A stretch of 7,680 nucleotides of DNA from Cyclobacteriaceae bacterium (lineage in GTDB: Bacteria > Bacteroidota > Bacteroidia > Cytophagales > Cyclobacteriaceae), in contig JANQPK010000401.1 of the NCBI GenBank assembly GCA_028289505.1, forward strand, positions 1 to 7,680, read 5' to 3'. Shown one piece after another: positions 6,766 through 7,680 of this stretch. Within the stretch, counting starts at the first letter, position 1; each line of letters opens with the position of its first letter. Position numbers and translations under genes: made by a program. The notes below the pieces were generated by a model. The model saw only the letters and a program-made list of their open reading frames with translations, did not search any database and was not told the DNA's origin.

Positions 6766-6897
6766 TGATTAAGAATTAACAATGGGTAAAGAGCAGAGAG
6801 CGTTGAGCATAGAGCCCACTTGCCGGACGTGCAATCATGCATCAGTGTGCAAATCTCCTGCTACATTTTTAATTTTTAATTGTGCATTATTAATTAC
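6751..6897. repeat. Possible small repeat element with imperfect AT-rich inverted ends
   Basis: The left end (about 6751-6784, AATTAAGAATTAATG type) resembles the reverse complement of the right end (about 6865-6897, ATTTTTAATTTTTAATTGTG type). Between them is a less AT-rich core with AGAG/GAGC-type runs (6790-6815) and CATGCAT (6836-6842). This could be a degenerate MITE-like or intergenic repeat, or simply two AT-rich stretches. There is no target-site duplication I can support. Confidence 0.3.
6754..6779 (+). repeat. Two 12-bp direct repeats overlapping the oxidoreductase stop codon
   Basis: ATTAAGAATTAA occurs twice exactly (6754-6765 and 6768-6779), separated by TG. The first copy encodes the last residues, Ile-Lys-Asn, and the TAA stop of the oxidoreductase. 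The second supplies the A-rich leader just ahead of the candidate sulfatase ATG at 6782. Such AT-rich short repeats are frequent in Bacteroidota spacers (general impression, not a search). Confidence 0.75.
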
Positions 6898-7680
6898 ACT
6901 AGCTGCTTGCACTTCATCTGGACCGGAAACTGCTGACCAGGAAAATCAGCGTCCCAATATTTTATTCATCATGGCCGATGATCACACTACCCAAGCCATT
7001 AGTGCTTATGGTGGTATCCTCGCGCAATACGCCCAGACCCGCAACATTGACCAACTGGCAGCTGAAGGTATGCGGTTTGAAAATGCATTCTGTACCAACT
7101 CCATTTGCAGTCCTAGCAGGGCTACCATATTAACCGGAAAGTACAGCCATAAAAACGGTATTCGCATACTGGGACAGGAATTCGATGGCTCCCAGTTTAC
7201 TACCCAGTCTGCCTTACAGCAGGCGGGATATCAAACCGCAGTTTTCGGGAAGTGGCACCTGAAGTCAAGACCCACTGGGTTCGATGACTACAAAGTACTG
7301 CCCAAACAGGGACGTTACCAGGATCCGCAATTCCATGTAAAGGGAAAAGATAGCCTGCAAACTTATGCTGGCTGGTCGACCGATGTTATTACAGAGATGA
7401 CCACAAATTTTCTAAGTAATCGCGATCCGGACCGGCCTTTTTTCGTCATGACCCATTATAAATCTACTCATGACCCCTGGGCCTCTCGACCACCATACGA
7501 TACGCTATGGCAAAATGATGTACTTCCTGAGCCAGCAAATCTCTATGATGAGTACCATAATCGTTCGCAGGCGGCACAACGCACTACGCTTAAACTGGAA
7601 ATGATCAACCAGGGTACCTTTCCCCACCATCGTCTTGAAAATGCGGACTGGCAGAAACAGCGTTCCCATATTTATCAGCA
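6782..7680 (+). CDS. Type I (formylglycine) sulfatase lipoprotein, 3' end beyond the window
   Basis: The frame is open from an upstream stop at 6770-6772 to the window end; 299 residues are visible. The only ATG before the signal sequence is at 6782 and gives an odd 27-residue, Cys-containing leader. A GTG at 6845 would instead give a normal short lipoprotein signal, V-CKSPATFLIFNCALLITLAAC, with lipobox LAAC. Type I sulfatase hallmarks follow: RPNILFIMADDH with metal ligands Asp66 and Asp67; CSPSRA with Cys109 as the residue converted to formylglycine and Arg113; GKWHL (Lys157, His159); and THYKSTHDPW (His225, Lys227, His230). The Cys-type motif needs a maturase such as anSME, not seen here. 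It should remove sulfate esters or N-sulfates from a glycan or small sugar in the envelope; S1 subfamily and substrate are not assignable. The C-terminal half, with the remaining metal ligands, is missing because of the window edge. Confidence 0.9.
   Translation, partial: MGKEQRALSIEPTCRTCNHASVCKSPATFLIFNCALLITLAACTSSGPETADQENQRPNILFIMADDHTTQAISAYGGILAQYAQTRNIDQLAAEGMRFENAFCTNSICSPSRATILTGKYSHKNGIRILGQEFDGSQFTTQSALQQAGYQTAVFGKWHLKSRPTGFDDYKVLPKQGRYQDPQFHVKGKDSLQTYAGWSTDVITEMTTNFLSNRDPDRPFFVMTHYKSTHDPWASRPPYDTLWQNDVLPEPANLYDEYHNRSQAAQRTTLKLEMINQGTFPHHRLENADWQKQRSHIYQ

Overview
The window reads as part of a Bacteroidota chromosome, most likely a marine or soil member of the Cytophagia group. 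Evidence for this is the moderate GC content with AT-rich spacers, A-rich translation starts without strong Shine-Dalgarno sequences, one good TAnnTTTG-type -7 promoter box, lipoprotein signals, and a gene set (PVC-type haem protein, Tat-exported TIM-barrel protein, Gfo/Idh/MocA oxidoreductase, sulfatase) that is common in glycan-degrading Bacteroidota and Planctomycetota. The phylum is an inference; no marker gene is present.

Left arm (about 34-1901, minus strand): four small soluble genes in one direction with short gaps, reading in transcription order DinB-like protein, Dps mini-ferritin, DUF1569 protein (also of the DinB fold), DUF1801 protein. Dps sequesters and oxidises iron. DUF1801 belongs to the fold that includes the frataxin-like Bacillus protein YdhG/Fra. 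DinB-fold proteins are usually His-liganded metalloproteins, some of them thiol transferases. A metal or oxidative-stress operon is a reasonable hypothesis. The 94-bp divergent spacer 1902-1995 holds a TAnnTTTG box almost touching the DinB start codon and a 19-bp near-palindrome that looks like an operator.

Right arm (about 1996 to the window end, plus strand): four co-oriented genes. They encode a large lipoprotein with a beta-propeller, a HEAT-like region and a C-terminal c-type haem domain; a Tat-exported xylose-isomerase-like TIM-barrel protein; a cytoplasmic Gfo/Idh/MocA oxidoreductase; and a lipoprotein type I sulfatase cut off by the window end. Gaps are 83, 25 and 16 bp with no convincing terminator, so they are probably co-transcribed. 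Together they suggest handling of a sulfated or otherwise decorated carbohydrate: the sulfatase and haem-linked dehydrogenase act in the envelope, and the Gfo/Idh/MocA enzyme acts on a sugar in the cytoplasm. The substrate cannot be read from the sequence.

The most distinctive points are the absence of the usual EKP lysine in the Gfo/Idh/MocA protein, the absence of some usual acidic metal ligands in the TIM-barrel protein, and repeat-like DNA between these last genes that supplies the stop codon of one gene and appears to encode the signal peptide of the next. I see no RNA genes, CRISPR arrays, insertion sequences or phage genes.
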